Shown here piece after piece: positions 4,974-6,304 of a stretch of 6,304 bases of DNA. A model generated the notes under the pieces. It saw only the letters and a list, made by a program, of their open reading frames with translations. It was not told the origin of the DNA and made no database searches. This DNA is from an uncultured bacterium (lineage in GTDB: Bacteria; Planctomycetota; Phycisphaerae; Sedimentisphaerales; Anaerobacaceae), in NCBI GenBank assembly GCA_913009865.1, contig CAJVYK010000110.1, forward strand, positions 1 through 6,304. The letters run 5' to 3'. Position 1 is the first letter of the stretch. Each line of letters opens with the position of its first letter. The position numbers and the translations under genes were made by a program.

Positions 4974-6304
4974 TCAGATGTAGGTATACCCAACCGGGGA
5001 CGATGACTGTTTTGCTTCTATCAAAGTATTGACGATGCGGTCAAAGAGCTGGCCAGCGCCGCGGTAGCCCAGGTGCAGCAAACGCGGCCCGCCGATTCTA
5101 TCGTGTATTGGAAAGCCGACACGCACCAGCGGTACGCCGAGTTTTCTTGAAAACGTATATCCTTTACTGTTGCCGATAATCAAATCAGGCTGTAAATCCG
5201 CAGCCGCCCGCTCAATATCAAGAAAATCCGCACCCTCAAGCACAGTTATCTCCTGCGTGAGTTCAGGGGTTACTCTCCGTATATTTTCATTCAGCCGTCC
5301 GCTCTCTGCACCCGATGCACAGAGGACGGGTATGATGCCGATTTCCGCCAGAAACGCCGCTATTCCGACTACCATATCTTCCTGGCCATACACAACCGCA
5401 CGTTTGCCAAAGACGTATTTGTGGCCATCGACGTAGGCATCTATCAATCTGCCCCGCTCGAAGAAATACTTTTGCGGTATCACTCGGCCGCTCAGTTCCC
5501 CCAGTACATCGAAGAAGGCGTCGGTCTGTTTGATACCTATGGGAAGGCCCAGGCGATATTCCGGCACGTCGCAGCGCTGCTGCAGCAGGCAGCCGGCGCT
5601 TAGCTCGGAAGCAATGGTTGAGCCGAAGGAAATCGTTGCCCGTGCTTGCCCCATACCTCGGATGGAGTTAAGGGTAGTGCCGCCTGACGCTATCTTTTCA
5701 TATTCTGCTACGGTCGGGGCATCGAGTGTTTCCGAGTAGTCCGGCAGCATTATGTATGACAGCTCAAAATCCTCGATTATTTCTTTTATGTGCCGCTGGT
5801 CGGCGGGGGAGACCATTCCGGGCAGTATATTAATCGCCTTGCCCGCTCTGCCGCCAGGCCCTGTACCGCTCTGGTGCAGGGCAGGCTCCACCAAGGATTC
5901 GACCACCGCCCGCACCGCAGCATGAAAACCTTCAACGTGAGTGCCCTGATAGCTCGGCGTCGAGACGGGAATTATCGCCGGCAGAGCTTGTCCCTGGAAT
6001 TCTTTGACGAACTGGCGAATCAGCATTGGCATATCCTCACCTATCGTCTCGGTCAGGCAGGTCGTTGCTACGCCGATCATTTGCGGTTTGTACTTTTCTA
6101 TCACGTTTCGCAGCCCACGATGCAGGTTGTCGCCGCCGCCGAAAATGGCGCTTTGCTCATCGAAACTCGAGGAGGCAATGTCCACCGGCTCGCGAAAGTG
6201 GCTGATAAAATAACGGCGTATATAGGTAGCGCAGCCCTGGGAGCCATGGAGGAAAGGAAGAGTTGCTTCGATACCTCGAAAGGTCAGGCAGGCCCCCAGG
6301 GGCG
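4974..6304 (-). CDS. nifN: Nitrogenase FeMo-cofactor scaffold protein NifN (5' end cut off by window edge)
   Basis: This is the beta-like half of the NifEN scaffold, a cytoplasmic assembly on which the NifB product is matured to FeMo-cofactor. The frame is open from the window edge; 442 residues are visible, starting at PLGACLTFRGIE, so only the extreme N-terminus is missing (probably 10-30 residues including a CKxC-like start). Nitrogenase component 1 motifs in order, numbered from the first visible residue: HGSQGC (19-24), HFREPVD (35-41), GGGDNL, TTCLTETIGED (80-90), STPSYQGTHVEGF (114-126), and a C-terminal FPIHDRIGGPRLLHLGYRG block. An in-frame GTG at 6185 is internal, since the conserved HGSQGC block lies upstream of it. 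NifK is the main alternative. The C-terminus, total length and position directly before nifB favour NifN, while TTC and HFREP are NifK-like. A vnfN-type paralogue cannot be excluded. It stops with TGA 48 nt before nifB. Confidence 0.85.
   Translation of the reverse strand, partial: PLGACLTFRGIEATLPFLHGSQGCATYIRRYFISHFREPVDIASSSFDEQSAIFGGGDNLHRGLRNVIEKYKPQMIGVATTCLTETIGEDMPMLIRQFVKEFQGQALPAIIPVSTPSYQGTHVEGFHAAVRAVVESLVEPALHQSGTGPGGRAGKAINILPGMVSPADQRHIKEIIEDFELSYIMLPDYSETLDAPTVAEYEKIASGGTTLNSIRGMGQARATISFGSTIASELSAGCLLQQRCDVPEYRLGLPIGIKQTDAFFDVLGELSGRVIPQKYFFERGRLIDAYVDGHKYVFGKRAVVYGQEDMVVGIAAFLAEIGIIPVLCASGAESGRLNENIRRVTPELTQEITVLEGADFLDIERAAADLQPDLIIGNSKGYTFSRKLGVPLVRVGFPIHDRIGGPRLLHLGYRGAGQLFDRIVNTLIEAKQSSSPVGYTYI

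Overview
The window is a piece of bacterial chromosome in which all seven recognisable genes lie on the minus strand, so it reads from high to low coordinates. It holds two functional modules. The upstream one (6304 to 3281) is the end of a nitrogen-fixation cluster: the 3' part of a nifN-type gene, nifB carrying a NifX-like C-terminal domain, and a thioredoxin-like [2Fe-2S] ferredoxin. Together these make the nitrogenase FeMo-cofactor: NifB builds the 8Fe core, the NifEN scaffold matures it, and the ferredoxin probably supplies electrons to this pathway or to nitrogenase.

The downstream module (3121 to 18) is a tight four-gene set: a TIGR04283-type family 2 glycosyltransferase, an ArsS-type radical SAM/Cys-rich protein (the 'rSAM/selenodomain' family, PF12345/DUF3641), a TIGR04282-type nucleotidyl/glycosyl transferase, and a TVP38/TMEM64 (DedA superfamily) membrane protein. 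Its gene spacings are 21 nt, 22 nt and a short overlap, so it is almost certainly one operon. The first three families are known to co-occur and are now named for arsenosugar biosynthesis. No ArsM methyltransferase is visible, so the actual product is open.

The two modules are separated by 158 nt (3122-3280). This gap holds a U8 tract with a weak stem, a longer hairpin, and a sigma70-like promoter candidate with a 17-nt spacer. The second module may therefore be transcribed on its own as well as by read-through.

The genes suggest a diazotrophic, probably anaerobic bacterium. NifN and NifB are of the kind found in anaerobes, with separate nifN and nifB and NifB fused to a NifX-like domain. 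The ArsS/TIGR04282/TIGR04283 set is widespread in several phyla, including Desulfobacterota, Planctomycetota and Cyanobacteria. I cannot fix the taxon from sequence alone. Coding density is high, and there are no mobile elements, RNA genes or CRISPR arrays. Long open frames on the plus strand are antisense shadows.
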